A stretch of DNA of 64,000 bases from Parapedobacter pyrenivorans (lineage in GTDB: Bacteria > Bacteroidota > Bacteroidia > Sphingobacteriales > Sphingobacteriaceae): assembly GCF_014636865.1 (NCBI RefSeq), contig NZ_BMER01000002.1, positions 494,292 through 558,291 of the forward strand. Direction: 5' to 3'. The position numbers and the translations under genes were made by a program. The notes beneath the pieces are model-generated. The model saw nothing but the letters and a program-made list of their open reading frames with translations, made no database searches and was not told where the DNA came from. Positions 8,732 to 19,039 of the stretch are shown in pieces; position 1 is the stretch's first letter, and each line of letters starts with the position of its first letter.

Positions 8732-9907
8732 TCAACATTTAATCAACCGAGCTACAAACATACTATCGGCACGATGCCGATAGCCCTGCAAAAGCTCCAT
8801 CTGTTCTAATTCAACTACACCCAAATCTTGAAGGGATGCCACCACCTGTTCATTTTCTTCGGAAAAAACAGAACACGTAATATAAATCAAGGGTTGACCG
8901 CGTTTCAGATGTATCGTTGCCTGCGTAGCGATTTGCCGCTGAATGGCAGCAAAGTGCTGGATCGAATCCTCGTCGAACGTGGCAATCATTTCAGGTGTCC
9001 GCCCCCAGGTGCCCGACCCGGTGCAGGGCGCATCCAGGATGATGCCGTCAAACTGTTCGCTGCCAAGAATGACCGTCGTATCTTTGGTTAGGTCTAGTAC
9101 TTTCTGCCGATATTTTCTAACACCGGCCGCTTCAAACCGTTCATCCAAGTTGCGCAGGATACTGCGCCGGATATCGGATACCAACAGGTTCACTTCGGGT
9201 GCTGTGTCCAGCAATAAGAGTGATTTCCCCCCTGCGCCCGCACAGGCATCCCACCAGCTTTCACCAGGGGATGCGTCGAAATATCCGCCGGTTTGTTGCG
9301 ACGAATAATCTTGTATCTCATATTTGCCGGCGATGCTACTGATCTGATCCAACGCGGTACGATTGGGCAGGGCAATGGTATACGCATCAAGAAGCCGGTA
9401 ACTGATCCCTGCATCGGTCAACGCAGTGATCACTGCAGCTACATGACCCGGCCGCAAACGGATGAACAGATCGGGTTGCGCAAGCAAGGCCGCCGTAAAT
9501 GCCCCGTGATCGATACCAGCCGACAAATGCCGGTGGAACGGGAATAGTTCTTCCGCGCGAAAGGTCGTATTTGCTTCCAACACCGCTATCTTCTCCGCAA
9601 TCCCCTCGCGGATATGCGGGTACAAGGCGGGAAGCATGAGCTGTGCCACCGGGCTTTCGTCGCTGCATAGAAACTCGGCGATAGCGAGTCGCATTGCCGT
9701 TCCTTCCAGTTTTGCGGCTTTACCTATCCGAAAGTAATGATATACCAATCGGGAGATTGCCCGCCTGTCTTTGGCGCCCATCTGCCGGTTCCGTTTGTAA
9801 AATCCAGTCAGGAAACGAGCCAGGGGCATCCCGGGCTCCCGGTTGTATTCAACGAGTAAACGCTCAATCAGTTGGATTTGCTGACCTACTCTTTTCTCCG
9901 TAGACAT
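8732..9907 (-). CDS. RsmB/NOP-family rRNA (cytosine-5) methyltransferase
   Basis: 391-residue SAM-dependent m5C methyltransferase. The SAM-binding motif I reads DACAGAGGKS (220-229), motif IV is DAPCTGSG with Cys295, and motif VI is TCSVFSEEN with Cys345. Both cysteines of the two-cysteine RNA m5C mechanism are thus present (catalytic in motif VI, release in motif IV). The N-terminal 130 residues are helical and basic, as in RsmB, where a NusB-like domain binds rRNA. The likely target is a cytosine of 16S rRNA, by analogy with RsmB; which position cannot be read from sequence. It lies between a lipoprotein gene and the DUF202 gene. Confidence 0.85.
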   Translation of the reverse strand: MSTEKRVGQQIQLIERLLVEYNREPGMPLARFLTGFYKRNRQMGAKDRRAISRLVYHYFRIGKAAKLEGTAMRLAIAEFLCSDESPVAQLMLPALYPHIREGIAEKIAVLEANTTFRAEELFPFHRHLSAGIDHGAFTAALLAQPDLFIRLRPGHVAAVITALTDAGISYRLLDAYTIALPNRTALDQISSIAGKYEIQDYSSQQTGGYFDASPGESWWDACAGAGGKSLLLLDTAPEVNLLVSDIRRSILRNLDERFEAAGVRKYRQKVLDLTKDTTVILGSEQFDGIILDAPCTGSGTWGRTPEMIATFDEDSIQHFAAIQRQIATQATIHLKRGQPLIYITCSVFSEENEQVVASLQDLGVVELEQMELLQGYRHRADSMFVARLIKC

Positions 9908-9919
9908 GTGAAAACCGGA

Positions 9920-11185
9920 TTAGTTTAGCGGCCGGAAATCGCCGCTGCCATATTGCAGAATGGAAATGGCATTGTTCACGTAACCCCAAGCGGGATTGTA
10001 TTCAAATTTAAAGTGATTATGCAACCCCTCATATTCGCTATCGGTAATATGTTCCTTATAGTCTGCGCCGTATTTGGCCAATAAGCCACCGAAGTAATAA
10101 GCCGCGTCATAGCCTTTGTAAGCAAACTCCGTAGGCGTCACCCCGAATTCACTCCGGTATTGCTGGTCGAACCTGCGTACCGGCTGCGCTTGCTTATCAA
10201 TATGGTATGACGTGGTAATGCGGGCTTTAAGTGCGGCTAAGCCATCATCTTCAGCAAAGCCCAATTTCGACCAGCTTGGGTGCCCGAATAACTGGATCTG
10301 GTAAGCATGTTCTTCCTGCAGTGCGCGCAATTGAGCCAGGATCGGTGAAATCTGGTACTTATTGGTCGTAGCCAATACCACGAAATTTTTACCCGAAAGG
10401 TGCACACTGCTTTCGAGGGTTTCGGCGTCTTGCACAGCCACCATCTTGATATCTCTTTTCAACCGTTGAATTTCTGCCCGCAGTGGCGCTAGAAGCTGTT
10501 CACTCGTTGCATCACGTGTCTCGTACAGCAAAACGACATCGCCGCTTTGATATTGTTTTACGATGTGTGCCGCCAACGCCCGCACATGGACAGCGAGCGG
10601 TGCCGTGATGGTCACCAAATTAGGCAAATTGAATTCGGACGGCATGCTTGCCGCCAGTGGTGAGATCTGCAGGGCATTATCCAGCGAGGCATTAAAGCCA
10701 AACACCTGTATTTCCTTGGGGTACACCGGTCCAACCACCAGTGCCGCATTCTGCACCGCTTCCGCCTTCGCTATGCGGGCGCTTTCGCCCACATCATCCC
10801 GTGTATCCAACACATCCAGCTTGAAATTGGTTCCTGCTGCAGCAAGGGCATCCAAGCCCAGCTTGAACCCTTGATAGAAATCCAAGGCCAGCGCCGATCG
10901 TTTGATATCCGCCGTGCTCGGTGCGTGCGGATTAGCCTTGTCTAGCTCAAACGGCAGCAAGAGGGCGATGTTTTTTACAGCTACTTTTTCTTTTTCGACA
11001 ACCTCTTCTTCCGCCTTTTCCTTTTCCGCAGGGACGGCTACCTTTGGCGGCACCTTGTTTCCTGATCCGCGCAATACCCGCACCTTGGGTGTACACCCTG
11101 CTAAAAACAGCAATATGGCTAAAACCGTTAGGTATTTACTCCCATTCGATGGTAGCCGGAGGTTTTGAACTAATATCATATACAA
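9920..11185 (-). CDS. Periplasmic-binding-protein-like lipoprotein
   Basis: 421-residue predicted lipoprotein. A hydrophobic stretch ends in LFLAGC (Cys31), followed by a Lys/Glu/Val-rich linker (about 45-68). The remainder looks like a two-lobed type 1 periplasmic binding fold (Leu/Ile/Val-binding or LpoA-like): an IALLLPFEL first strand, then [20 protein letters not shown] and [10 protein letters not shown]. No ABC permease is near, so a sensor or scaffold role at the envelope is as likely as transport. The only upstream starts (11185, 11179) lie inside the 3' end of guaA, giving about 50 bases of overlap and suggesting translational coupling. Family assignment moderate, role unknown. Confidence 0.7.
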   Translation of the reverse strand: MYMILVQNLRLPSNGSKYLTVLAILLFLAGCTPKVRVLRGSGNKVPPKVAVPAEKEKAEEEVVEKEKVAVKNIALLLPFELDKANPHAPSTADIKRSALALDFYQGFKLGLDALAAAGTNFKLDVLDTRDDVGESARIAKAEAVQNAALVVGPVYPKEIQVFGFNASLDNALQISPLAASMPSEFNLPNLVTITAPLAVHVRALAAHIVKQYQSGDVVLLYETRDATSEQLLAPLRAEIQRLKRDIKMVAVQDAETLESSVHLSGKNFVVLATTNKYQISPILAQLRALQEEHAYQIQLFGHPSWSKLGFAEDDGLAALKARITTSYHIDKQAQPVRRFDQQYRSEFGVTPTEFAYKGYDAAYYFGGLLAKYGADYKEHITDSEYEGLHNHFKFEYNPAWGYVNNAISILQYGSGDFRPLN

Positions 11186-12686
11186 CCCTGTTTATCCCTT
11201 TTACGTGATTGATTATCTCATTTGATATCTTTGCCAGCAATTCGTAAGGAAGATGCACCCAATCTGCGGTCATCCCATCAAGCGAGCCAACGGCACGTAG
11301 TGCCACCACATGTTCATAAGTACGCTCGTCTCCCATCACGCCTACCGACTGGACGGGCAGGAAAATCGTACCCGCCTGCCATACTTTATCATACCATCCC
11401 GATTCGCGTAGGTTACGCATATAAATATCGTCAGCTTCCTGCAAGATCCGTACCTTTTCGGGCGTGATTTCACCCAATATACGGATGGCAAGCCCCGGAC
11501 CCGGAAACGGGTGCCTTCCAAGGATACTTGGAGCAACGCCCAATGCTTTACCCACCCGTCGCACTTCGTCCTTGAACAGGGTATTGAGCGGTTCCACGAC
11601 CTTCAATTTCATGAAGTCCGGCAATCCGCCTACATTGTGATGCGACTTAATGGTAGCCGACGGTCCATTTACGGATACCGATTCGATGACATCGGGATAG
11701 ATTGTACCTTGTCCAAGCCATTTTACCTCCACACCTTCCGGCAACTCCGCCTGAACCGCATGGGCTGCCTCGTCAAACTCGTCGATAAATGCAGCGCCGA
11801 TGATTTTACGCTTCTGCTCAGGTTCGCTCACCCCTGCCAATTTGCGATAAAACCGTTCTTTAGCATTTACACCTTTGATGTTTAGCCCCATATGCTGGTA
11901 CGATTCCAGCACTTGTTCGTATTCGTTTTTACGCAATAGCCCATGATCTACAAAAATGCAATGCAGGTTTTTACCAATGGCTTGATGCAACAACACCGCT
12001 GCCACTGTAGAATCAACGCCCCCGGATAAGGCCATGATAACGTGACTGTTACCCAGCTTTTCTTTTAGCGAGGCTACGGTCGTATCGACGAAAGCGTCGG
12101 CCGTCCACGAAGACGCACAGCCACAAATATCGATAACGAAATTTTTTAACAACGTCATACCATCCGTGCTGTGGGTCACTTCGGGATGGAACTGGATACC
12201 ATAGGTGCGGGTATCCTTGATGTGATAAGCCGCTACCTTCACTTTGTCGGTACTGGCGATAATCTCAAATTCCGATGGAATTGCCGAGATGGTATCGCCA
12301 TGAGACATCCACACTTGGGAGTCGACTGGAATATCAGCCAACAATGGATTACCATGGTCGACAAAGTGCAAATTGGCCCGGCCATATTCACGGATCGTCG
12401 AGGCTACCACCTCCCCTGCCGAATGCTGGGCAATATATTGCGCCCCATAACACACGCCCAATAGTGGAAATCTCGCTTGCAGCGAACGGAAATCAATTTG
12501 CGGTGCATTCTCCTGGCGTACGGAATATGGACTTCCAGAAAAGATTACGCCCTTTACGGTCGCATCAAACTCCGGAAGATGGTTATATGGATGGATTTCG
12601 CAATAAACATTCAACTCCCGCACCCGCCGCGCAATTAATTGGGTATATTGAGAGCCGAAATCAAGGATAACGATTTTTTCTGGCAT
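11136..12686 (-). CDS. guaA: GMP synthase (glutamine-hydrolysing)
   Basis: 516 residues, normal for GuaA. It converts XMP to GMP with ATP and glutamine, the last step of guanine nucleotide synthesis. ATG 12686 gives the standard beginning [19 protein letters not shown]; the frame is open further up but that part is not conserved. The class I glutamine amidotransferase domain has nucleophile Cys79 (GVCYGAQ), His167 and Glu169 (FHPEV). The ATP pyrophosphatase P-loop is SGGVDS (221-226). The C-terminal dimer domain ends in the expected KPPATIEWE. It follows the alanine symporter gene by 53 bases and overlaps the downstream lipoprotein gene. Confidence 0.97.
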   Translation of the reverse strand: MPEKIVILDFGSQYTQLIARRVRELNVYCEIHPYNHLPEFDATVKGVIFSGSPYSVRQENAPQIDFRSLQARFPLLGVCYGAQYIAQHSAGEVVASTIREYGRANLHFVDHGNPLLADIPVDSQVWMSHGDTISAIPSEFEIIASTDKVKVAAYHIKDTRTYGIQFHPEVTHSTDGMTLLKNFVIDICGCASSWTADAFVDTTVASLKEKLGNSHVIMALSGGVDSTVAAVLLHQAIGKNLHCIFVDHGLLRKNEYEQVLESYQHMGLNIKGVNAKERFYRKLAGVSEPEQKRKIIGAAFIDEFDEAAHAVQAELPEGVEVKWLGQGTIYPDVIESVSVNGPSATIKSHHNVGGLPDFMKLKVVEPLNTLFKDEVRRVGKALGVAPSILGRHPFPGPGLAIRILGEITPEKVRILQEADDIYMRNLRESGWYDKVWQAGTIFLPVQSVGVMGDERTYEHVVALRAVGSLDGMTADWVHLPYELLAKISNEIINHVKGINRVVYDISSKPPATIEWE

Positions 12687-12739
12687 GGGCCAAAGGTACA
12701 TATAAGATACGAAATCGGGACAGGAAAAACGAAAATCGG

Positions 12740-14176
12740 CTACCTGCTTTTCCGCTTCGTCCACTCCTCGGCGTGCTTGATATCCCACTCGTCTGCATCA
12801 AACACCGGGTCTTTACCTGCATCTCGCTGCCTTCGGTAATCCTTCAATGCTTTTAATGCCGGTTTCCGTAGCAGAAATATAGCAATCAGGTTGAGCCACG
12901 CCATCACTCCCACACCGATATCACCCATGGTCCAAGCTACGCCGGCGGTTTTGATTGTACCGTAATAGGTCGCAAAAAGGATGAGAATGCGCAATCCCCA
13001 AACCGCCCATTTCTGTTTACCTCGCTGGTCCAGATAGCTAAGGTTGGTCTCAGCCATGTAGTAATAGGCCATGATGGTGGTAAAGGCAAAAAACAACAGT
13101 GCCAATGCGACGAAGCCTGCACCTATGGTCGGGAAGTGGTGCGCAATGGCATGCTGCGTATATTCCGACCCGATTTCGGCTCCTGGTATATGCTCAACAA
13201 GATAGCCACCCGAGGGATTTTGCACATTGTATTTTCCGGTAAAAAGGATCACAAGCGCGGTTGCCGTACACACGAACAAGGTATCTACATATACTGAAAA
13301 AGCCTGCACCAACCCTTGCTTAGCGGGATGGCTTACTTCAGCCGCCGCAGCTGCGTGCGGTGCTGTACCCTGTCCTGCTTCATTGGAATATATCCCGCGT
13401 TTGACGCCCCAAGATACGGCCATACCGAGAATTCCGCCGAAAGCAGGCTCCAAATTAAAAGCGGACCGAAAAATAAGCCCAAAAACCGACGGTATCCCCC
13501 TGAAATTCAAAATAAGGATAATCAATGCCATCAGAATGTAGGCGCCCGCCATGAATGGCACTACCACCTCGGCTACTTTAGCTATGCGCTTAACGCCGCC
13601 GACAATGATCAAACCAACCAACAGAACCAAACCGATACCGGTGTATTCGACCGGAACGGCGAAGGCGTTCTGCACACTGAGCGCGATACTATTACTTTGT
13701 ACACCGGGTAGAAAAAGTGCAGTGCTCAAAATAGTGGCAACAGCGAAAGCCACTGCATACCACTTTACACCCAATCCTTTTTCGATATAGAATGCCGGAC
13801 CGCCCCGGTACTGCCCGTCTTTCACTTCTTTGTAGATTTGCCCCAATGTTGCCTCTACGTACGCTGATGCGGCACCTAAAAAAGCAATGAGCCACATCCA
13901 AAATACTGCACCCGGCCCACCCATGGCGATAGCCGTGGCTACGCCGGCGATATTGCCCGTTCCGATCCTGCCGGACAGCGCAATAGCAAATGCTTGGAAC
14001 GACGATACGCCCTTGGTGGAAGAGCTTCCTCCAAATAGGAGCTTCACCATATCCCTGAAATACCTGACCTGTAAAAATCCAGTTGCAAATGAAAAATAGA
14101 CACCTACGCCGATACACAGCACAACGAGTGCATTGCTCCAGATGATATTATTGATTGCATTGATAGCCTGCTCCAT
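12740..14176 (-). CDS. AGCS-family sodium:alanine symporter
   Basis: 478-residue multi-pass inner membrane protein of the alanine or glycine:cation symporter family. It takes up alanine or glycine with Na+. The family signatures are present: [20 protein letters not shown] near residues 59-78 and a [17 protein letters not shown] segment near 260-280. About ten hydrophobic segments can be seen. The C-terminal 40 residues are charged and cytosolic. It lies directly upstream of guaA on the same strand and could share its transcript. Confidence 0.9.
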   Translation of the reverse strand: MEQAINAINNIIWSNALVVLCIGVGVYFSFATGFLQVRYFRDMVKLLFGGSSSTKGVSSFQAFAIALSGRIGTGNIAGVATAIAMGGPGAVFWMWLIAFLGAASAYVEATLGQIYKEVKDGQYRGGPAFYIEKGLGVKWYAVAFAVATILSTALFLPGVQSNSIALSVQNAFAVPVEYTGIGLVLLVGLIIVGGVKRIAKVAEVVVPFMAGAYILMALIILILNFRGIPSVFGLIFRSAFNLEPAFGGILGMAVSWGVKRGIYSNEAGQGTAPHAAAAAEVSHPAKQGLVQAFSVYVDTLFVCTATALVILFTGKYNVQNPSGGYLVEHIPGAEIGSEYTQHAIAHHFPTIGAGFVALALLFFAFTTIMAYYYMAETNLSYLDQRGKQKWAVWGLRILILFATYYGTIKTAGVAWTMGDIGVGVMAWLNLIAIFLLRKPALKALKDYRRQRDAGKDPVFDADEWDIKHAEEWTKRKSR

Positions 14177-14230
14177 AGTTGGTTTTGTCTAGGGCCGCAA
14201 GATAGAAAATATTTGACTTTATCGAAACAG

Positions 14231-14863
14231 CTAGTCCAACTGAGCCCTTACCTTCAGGTGAAACGTGCCTTTCACGTACTTTCCCGGTTCGTTACCTGAC
14301 GATCTAACCAAGGTTGAATGGAACCCGTACCGGCCCTTTAGCTGGAATACACCATAATTACCGTCCGTACCTACCCGCTTGATTTCGGTAATTTCGGTAA
14401 ATTCTGTTTCGGAATCACCGGCGTCGCTCTCCAATCGCCCATACGAAACATCTAATTTATCGTCATCCAAAGGTAGTTTCATGGCGTACTGGAATGGGCC
14501 CGCAACCGCGCTATATTTAGCAACAGGATATCGTCGGATATTTCCGGCCTTTTCCAAATCGCCCGCGTATTTCGGGTATGACAGCATGAACGTATTGCGG
14601 GTTGATTCCGAAGAAGCAAATACGAACACAACCTGGGGATCAGGTGCGTCTGTAGGGTTAAGGTCCAGATGCGAGCAATCGATCTGCCGCTTCCAATCCG
14701 GGGTTTCAAACGCAATATGCAGGCTGTTGGGTATGGCGCCACCGCTATCCCGGTCAGGACCGTCCGGATCATCGGGTCCAGAGCCTGTTTTGGCACATGA
14801 CATCATAAAAAAAAGCCCCAAAACACACGAGGCTTTGACGGCGCTTAATATCGACTTTTTCAT
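14231..14863 (-). CDS. Lipoprotein of unknown function
   Basis: 210 residues. The N-terminal signal ends in FMMSC (Cys23), followed by a low-complexity linker rich in Gly, Pro and Asp (GSGPDDPDGPDRDSGG), typical of surface or periplasmic lipoproteins in this phylum. The mature part looks all-beta (alternating short strands, for example YGVFQLKGRYGFHSTLV) and ends in FHLKVRAQLD. No family was recognised. It stands alone between the symporter and the aldolase gene, with an aldolase terminator upstream of it. Confidence 0.65.
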   Translation of the reverse strand: MKKSILSAVKASCVLGLFFMMSCAKTGSGPDDPDGPDRDSGGAIPNSLHIAFETPDWKRQIDCSHLDLNPTDAPDPQVVFVFASSESTRNTFMLSYPKYAGDLEKAGNIRRYPVAKYSAVAGPFQYAMKLPLDDDKLDVSYGRLESDAGDSETEFTEITEIKRVGTDGNYGVFQLKGRYGFHSTLVRSSGNEPGKYVKGTFHLKVRAQLD

Positions 14864-14952
14864 AGCTAACGTTAATTGACAGCACGAATATCATACCTTA
14901 ACAATTCCCATGCAATACTCACTTTTGAGTATTTTTTGAAGCGTTCATCAAC

Positions 14953-14985
14953 AAAAAACCCTTGTTTCATTAAGAAACAAGGGTT
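14953..14985 (-). terminator. Intrinsic terminator of fbaA
   Basis: Perfect 12-bp stem AACCCTTGTTTC/GAAACAAGGGTT with a 5-base loop; on the minus strand it is followed by a T-run (A-run at 14953-14958 on the plus strand). It lies 25 bases below the aldolase stop. Confidence 0.9.
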
Positions 14986-15009
14986 GGTCAGTTCGCTATA
15001 GTTAACGTG

Positions 15010-16089
15010 TTAGAGCTTGCCGTTCACATCCACAGCATTCAGCTCTTCAAACGCCTGTGTAAGCCGCGTAACGAAAGTCTCTTCGCCCTTGCGCAGCCAC
15101 ACGCGCGGGTCATAATACTTCTTATTCGGAGAATCCGGCCCTTCGGAGTTACCGATTTGCCCTTGTAAATAACCTTCCTTAGCTTGGTAATAGCCGCGTA
15201 TGCCGTCCCAAAATGCCCATTGCATATCCGTATCGATATTCATTTTGATGGCACCATATGAGATCGCCTCAGCAATCTCTTCCGGAGCCGACCCCGAGCC
15301 TCCGTGGAACACAAAATTTACCGGCTTCTCGGCCGATAGGCCAAATTTCTGGCGGATGTACTCCTGTGAATTGTGGAGGATGACCGGTTGCAGCTTCACA
15401 TTACCTGGCTTGTATACCCCATGCACATTACCGAACGCAGCTGCCACGGTAAACTTGTCACTGATACTTTTCAGTTCTTCGTAGGCATAGGCCACTTCCT
15501 CCGGTTGGGTATACAATTTGGAGCTATCTACGTCCGAATTGTCCACACCGTCTTCCTCGCCGCCGGTCACGCCAAGTTCGATTTCGACCGTCATGCCAAG
15601 TGGTTTCATTCGCTCCAAATATTTCTTTGAAACTTCGATATTTTCTTCAAGGGGCTCTTCGGATAAATCGAGCATATGTGAGGAAAACAGCGGCTTTCCA
15701 TGCTGCTTGAAAAATTGCTCGCCATGGTCGAGCATCCCATCAATCCATGGCAGCAGCTTCTTCGCAGCATGGTCGGTATGGAGAATCACCGCTACACCAT
15801 AGTGCTCGGCTAATAAATGTACATGCCGGGCGGCAGATACCGCACCGAGAATGCAGGCTTTCAACCCGTCGTTGTTCATCGACTTGCCCGCATAAAACTG
15901 CGCGCCACCGTTAGACAGTTGGACAATCACCGGTGAATTGACTGCCTTTGCAGTTTCCATAACGGCATTGATGGAATTCGTACCGATTACGTTGACTGCC
16001 GGCAACGCAAATTTATGAGCCTTAGCCGCCTCAAACAATTCCTGAACAGCGTCTCCGGTAACGACCCCTTTAAAATTTTTCAAACTCAT
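15010..16089 (-). CDS. fbaA: Class II fructose-bisphosphate aldolase
   Basis: 359 residues, the size of E. coli-type FbaA. The zinc-dependent enzyme splits fructose 1,6-bisphosphate to dihydroxyacetone phosphate and glyceraldehyde 3-phosphate in glycolysis, and runs in reverse in gluconeogenesis. Visible signatures are LHTDHAAK with Asp106 and zinc ligand His107, VEIELGVTGGEEDGVDN, the phosphate-binding loop FVFHGGSGS and the NIDTD segment. Single gene with its own terminator. It sits in a different transcript from the glycerol genes of the window, although their product enters glycolysis at the same point. Confidence 0.95.
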   Translation of the reverse strand: MSLKNFKGVVTGDAVQELFEAAKAHKFALPAVNVIGTNSINAVMETAKAVNSPVIVQLSNGGAQFYAGKSMNNDGLKACILGAVSAARHVHLLAEHYGVAVILHTDHAAKKLLPWIDGMLDHGEQFFKQHGKPLFSSHMLDLSEEPLEENIEVSKKYLERMKPLGMTVEIELGVTGGEEDGVDNSDVDSSKLYTQPEEVAYAYEELKSISDKFTVAAAFGNVHGVYKPGNVKLQPVILHNSQEYIRQKFGLSAEKPVNFVFHGGSGSAPEEIAEAISYGAIKMNIDTDMQWAFWDGIRGYYQAKEGYLQGQIGNSEGPDSPNKKYYDPRVWLRKGEETFVTRLTQAFEELNAVDVNGKL

Positions 16090-16182
16090 GGTATTCTCTT
16101 TGTTATCGTTGTTTAACGGCTTCGAAAGTAGTGAAAATTTTTGAAAATCTGCGAATCAGGAACCCATTCGGATCGACCGATC

Positions 16183-18252
16183 TCAATACCGCACCGCTAT
16201 ACCACCATAAAAATTCCTCGGTGGTGCAGCGTTGAAGAAACGACCGCCAAATGCATTGATATCGTTGCCGAGGCTATATTGTTGATTCAGCAGGTTGTCT
16301 CCACCCACGAACACCTGGACACGAAGATTATTTCCCATCGGCTTGTCCCAACTTACTTTCGATTGCAATAATTGATAAGCATCGGCAAAAACGGTATTCG
16401 CATCATCCAATGGAATGGAGGCCGTGTAATTATGCATGACATATGCAGCGATATTCAGCGGGAATCGAAGCAGCACGTTATTCACGGTCGTGGTTGCCGG
16501 TACGCCGGTCAGCTTATTACCGGTGAAATCGCTCGTACCTATACGATAATCCCCAAAACGGAATTTGCTCCAGGTAAAGTTCGATCCCACTTGAAGGCCA
16601 CGCAGCCAGCCGGTTTGGCGGGGTTCCACGATCCAGGCACCGAATGAAAGTTCCACCCCACGTTGTTTTACGGAGCCTGCATTACCGAAAAACTCGCTCC
16701 CATCCTCGCGTAATTGACGAATAATGGCATCCTTCATGTAGTAAAAAAATACCGATCCATCTACCGAGAACCGCCGGTCTTGGGTTTGCCACCGAAAGCC
16801 GGTCTCATAGTTCCAACCCGTCTCGGCAGCCAAGGCTGTATTGACAATTTGGTCTGATGGTCGCACCTCGGCGATGGTAGGTGGCGAGTACCCTCGAGAC
16901 ACCGAGGCCCGCCAAGCCCATTGTGTATCGATCAGGTAGGACAACGCCACCCGTGGCATCCACTCGGCATCAAAATGTTTAGTTGTATAGTCGGACTCAT
17001 TGCCCGGGTAGTTGGATTTGAATGCGTAGCCGTAATAGTTGAGGCTCATCGACGCTTCCAAAAACAGTCGACTGAAGAGATCAGCACTGAATCGCCCAAA
17101 ATAAAAATGCTGTAGGCTCCGTAGCCCGTCTATTGCCTGTTTATCACCACGGGTTCCTCCATTATTATCGTAATTGGAAATGTCGTTTTGGCCGTATTGC
17201 AATTCCATACCCGCGTTCGCCCGCCATGACACGACACCGGGGCTCCCACCGACATAATCGAAATAGGTACGGAATCCCATATTGTACTCATCCCTGATCT
17301 CGTAGTTGGTGATAAATGGGTTACGGAAATCGGTATGCGAACCAAAAACACTGGCCACATGCCGAAGTTTGGAGTTTAACCGGGTATCGTGTATCACGCC
17401 GCCTACCAATGTCTTGTTGATGATACCCGCCTGTTGGTCGACTGCGCCGGGGATCGTAGCCGTGGCCGGGCGTGCCAACCGCGGGTCATCAGCGAATTGA
17501 GTTGCCGTGAGTCCGCCTGGCGTACGGTATTGCAAATCGGAATACAGCGCCAGTAGACGCAGCTCACTATTTGCCTTATACCGCCACCGTTGCGTGGTTT
17601 GGAAGGCCATTCGTTTCATCGCCGAATTTTGCCGATAGCCGTCGGCCCGTTGATACGCTTGGTTGACACTGAATTGGTAATCTTCAGCAGGATGCAATAC
17701 CGCAGCCAATTGCTGATGGAATAACCCGTACGACCCGCCATTCAATTGCAAGGCGGCGGTATTATTATCCTCATTGCCCATTCCATGCGGCCGAAGGAGT
17801 ACCACACCGCCCGAATTGGCACCGAAAAGACTCCCATCCGGTCCTTTTAATATTTCAATGCCGTCTACACTGCCTGCATCCAACAAATTGAAATAGGTAT
17901 TGCCACCTGCGTCCGTAAGTGGTATCTCATCAAGATATACCTTCACATTCCGGACACCGAATGGCGACCGCAGCAAACTGCCACGGAGAGACAGCCGATA
18001 ACTCCCCGGCGAACGCTCTTCCATCCGGACACCCGGCACCGTATTGATCGCTGGCAATAGGGTAGCGCCACTTTGGTGTGCCAACGTAGTACGACCGATG
18101 ACTCCTGCAGAGGCAGGGAGTCGCAACAAAGGCTGTTCGGCAAAATAGGCCTTTACCGTTGCTTCTTCTAAATAGTTGACGGTATCCCGGAGTGAACCGG
18201 CAATGGATTGTAGCGGAAGGACTGCTAAAACACAAAAAATAATACGTACCAT
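16183..18252 (-). CDS. TonB-dependent outer membrane receptor
   Basis: 689-residue TonB-dependent receptor with a signal peptide (cut near residue 18-19, QSIAG). A TonB-box-like stretch LEEATVKAYF is followed by a plug domain (about 45-160) with the usual VRNVKVYLDEIPL and IEILKGPDGSLFGANSGG motifs, then a 22-strand barrel ending in NFYGGIAVRY with a terminal aromatic. It lacks the N-terminal carboxypeptidase-like domain of SusC proteins and has no SusD partner, so it belongs with the classical siderophore/metal/cofactor receptors. The ligand cannot be told. The leader holds an inverted repeat (18293-18314) but no riboswitch that I can recognise. Confidence 0.88.
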   Translation of the reverse strand: MVRIIFCVLAVLPLQSIAGSLRDTVNYLEEATVKAYFAEQPLLRLPASAGVIGRTTLAHQSGATLLPAINTVPGVRMEERSPGSYRLSLRGSLLRSPFGVRNVKVYLDEIPLTDAGGNTYFNLLDAGSVDGIEILKGPDGSLFGANSGGVVLLRPHGMGNEDNNTAALQLNGGSYGLFHQQLAAVLHPAEDYQFSVNQAYQRADGYRQNSAMKRMAFQTTQRWRYKANSELRLLALYSDLQYRTPGGLTATQFADDPRLARPATATIPGAVDQQAGIINKTLVGGVIHDTRLNSKLRHVASVFGSHTDFRNPFITNYEIRDEYNMGFRTYFDYVGGSPGVVSWRANAGMELQYGQNDISNYDNNGGTRGDKQAIDGLRSLQHFYFGRFSADLFSRLFLEASMSLNYYGYAFKSNYPGNESDYTTKHFDAEWMPRVALSYLIDTQWAWRASVSRGYSPPTIAEVRPSDQIVNTALAAETGWNYETGFRWQTQDRRFSVDGSVFFYYMKDAIIRQLREDGSEFFGNAGSVKQRGVELSFGAWIVEPRQTGWLRGLQVGSNFTWSKFRFGDYRIGTSDFTGNKLTGVPATTTVNNVLLRFPLNIAAYVMHNYTASIPLDDANTVFADAYQLLQSKVSWDKPMGNNLRVQVFVGGDNLLNQQYSLGNDINAFGGRFFNAAPPRNFYGGIAVRY

Positions 18253-18292
18253 GAATCGTTAAGCTTGGGGACGAAATTAACGATTATGTATA

Positions 18293-18314
18293 TAGGCTGT
18301 ACTTGTCCAGCCTA
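18293..18314. repeat. Inverted repeat between receptor and exported-protein genes
   Basis: Arms TAGGCTG (18293-18299) and CAGCCTA (18308-18314), 8-base loop, in the divergent space between the TonB receptor and the gene at 18388. It could be an operator or a leader hairpin of the receptor mRNA; nothing in the sequence decides this. Confidence 0.4.
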
Positions 18315-18387
18315 ATTGTAACACGAATTAAACTTTACAGGCAAAAAAAAGTCTAACAAAAGCTAGTTCAGAAAGGAGAATGAAACC

Positions 18388-19026
18388 ATGAAAATGTTCG
18401 TTGCAGTTATCCTGCTTGTTGTATCCGGTGCTGCATTTGCACAGGAAACCAATACGATACGTATACCTAAACTGGAAATCAATAAAAATAAGAAGGAAGT
18501 TTTTACCGGGAGGGATTCTTCATTGACGGTATATATTGACACGTTGATCATGAAAGACAAGAGTCAATTGGTGTTTTTCGGCAAAAAGGATGTAGATCTG
18601 CGCGTTGCTCATGCCGAAATCGGCAAGCGTGCCTACATTTTTGGCACAGATGGCAAGAACAACGGCACTGACTTTCAAATTGATATGCGGTTTGAGAAGC
18701 TAGGGATGCTATATGTATTGGCCGGCGGCCAAGATGCAAACAATAACGGATCGCGTACTTTTCCAAACGGAGATGGCGGCAACGTAGCTTTCACCTATGA
18801 CACCGCCGGTGTTGTACCGCAGACCAACGACAAAAAATCGCCGCATTACTTACAGATAGACACCCGCGCCGGTGGATATCGCGTAAACCCGCAGAATGAC
18901 CTCCGCAATATCTACAGCCTGATCAATATGGGTTCGCCGGGCAGACCGTTAGGTAATTTAGCTCAAGGGACCGTATATTCCGGCTCACCGGGTAAAGATG
19001 GGAAAAGCACGGTGAAAGGTAGGTAG
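18388..19026 (+). CDS. Exported protein of unknown function
   Basis: 212 residues with a clear Sec signal peptide (MKMFVAVILLVVSGAAFA, cut before QE). ATG 18388 is backed by an AGGAG Shine-Dalgarno at about 18376-18380, rare in this window. The mature part looks beta-rich with alternating charged strands (RIPKLEINKNKKEVF, LRVAHAEIGKRAYIFG) and a loop GGQDANNNGSRTFPNGDGGN. The last 25 residues are Gly/Ser/Pro-rich (GSPGKDGKSTVKGR), a collagen-like low-complexity end. No family recognised. It is divergent from the TonB receptor and may share regulation with it. Confidence 0.65.
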   Translation: MKMFVAVILLVVSGAAFAQETNTIRIPKLEINKNKKEVFTGRDSSLTVYIDTLIMKDKSQLVFFGKKDVDLRVAHAEIGKRAYIFGTDGKNNGTDFQIDMRFEKLGMLYVLAGGQDANNNGSRTFPNGDGGNVAFTYDTAGVVPQTNDKKSPHYLQIDTRAGGYRVNPQNDLRNIYSLINMGSPGRPLGNLAQGTVYSGSPGKDGKSTVKGR

Positions 19027-19039
19027 GTTGGCGGCAGGC

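Noticed and set aside
18253-18387. Cobalamin riboswitch or Fur box upstream of the TonB receptor
   Set aside because: The spacer is too short for a cobalamin riboswitch, lacks the conserved B12-box, and has no 19-bp Fur-like palindrome; only a 7-bp inverted repeat is seen.
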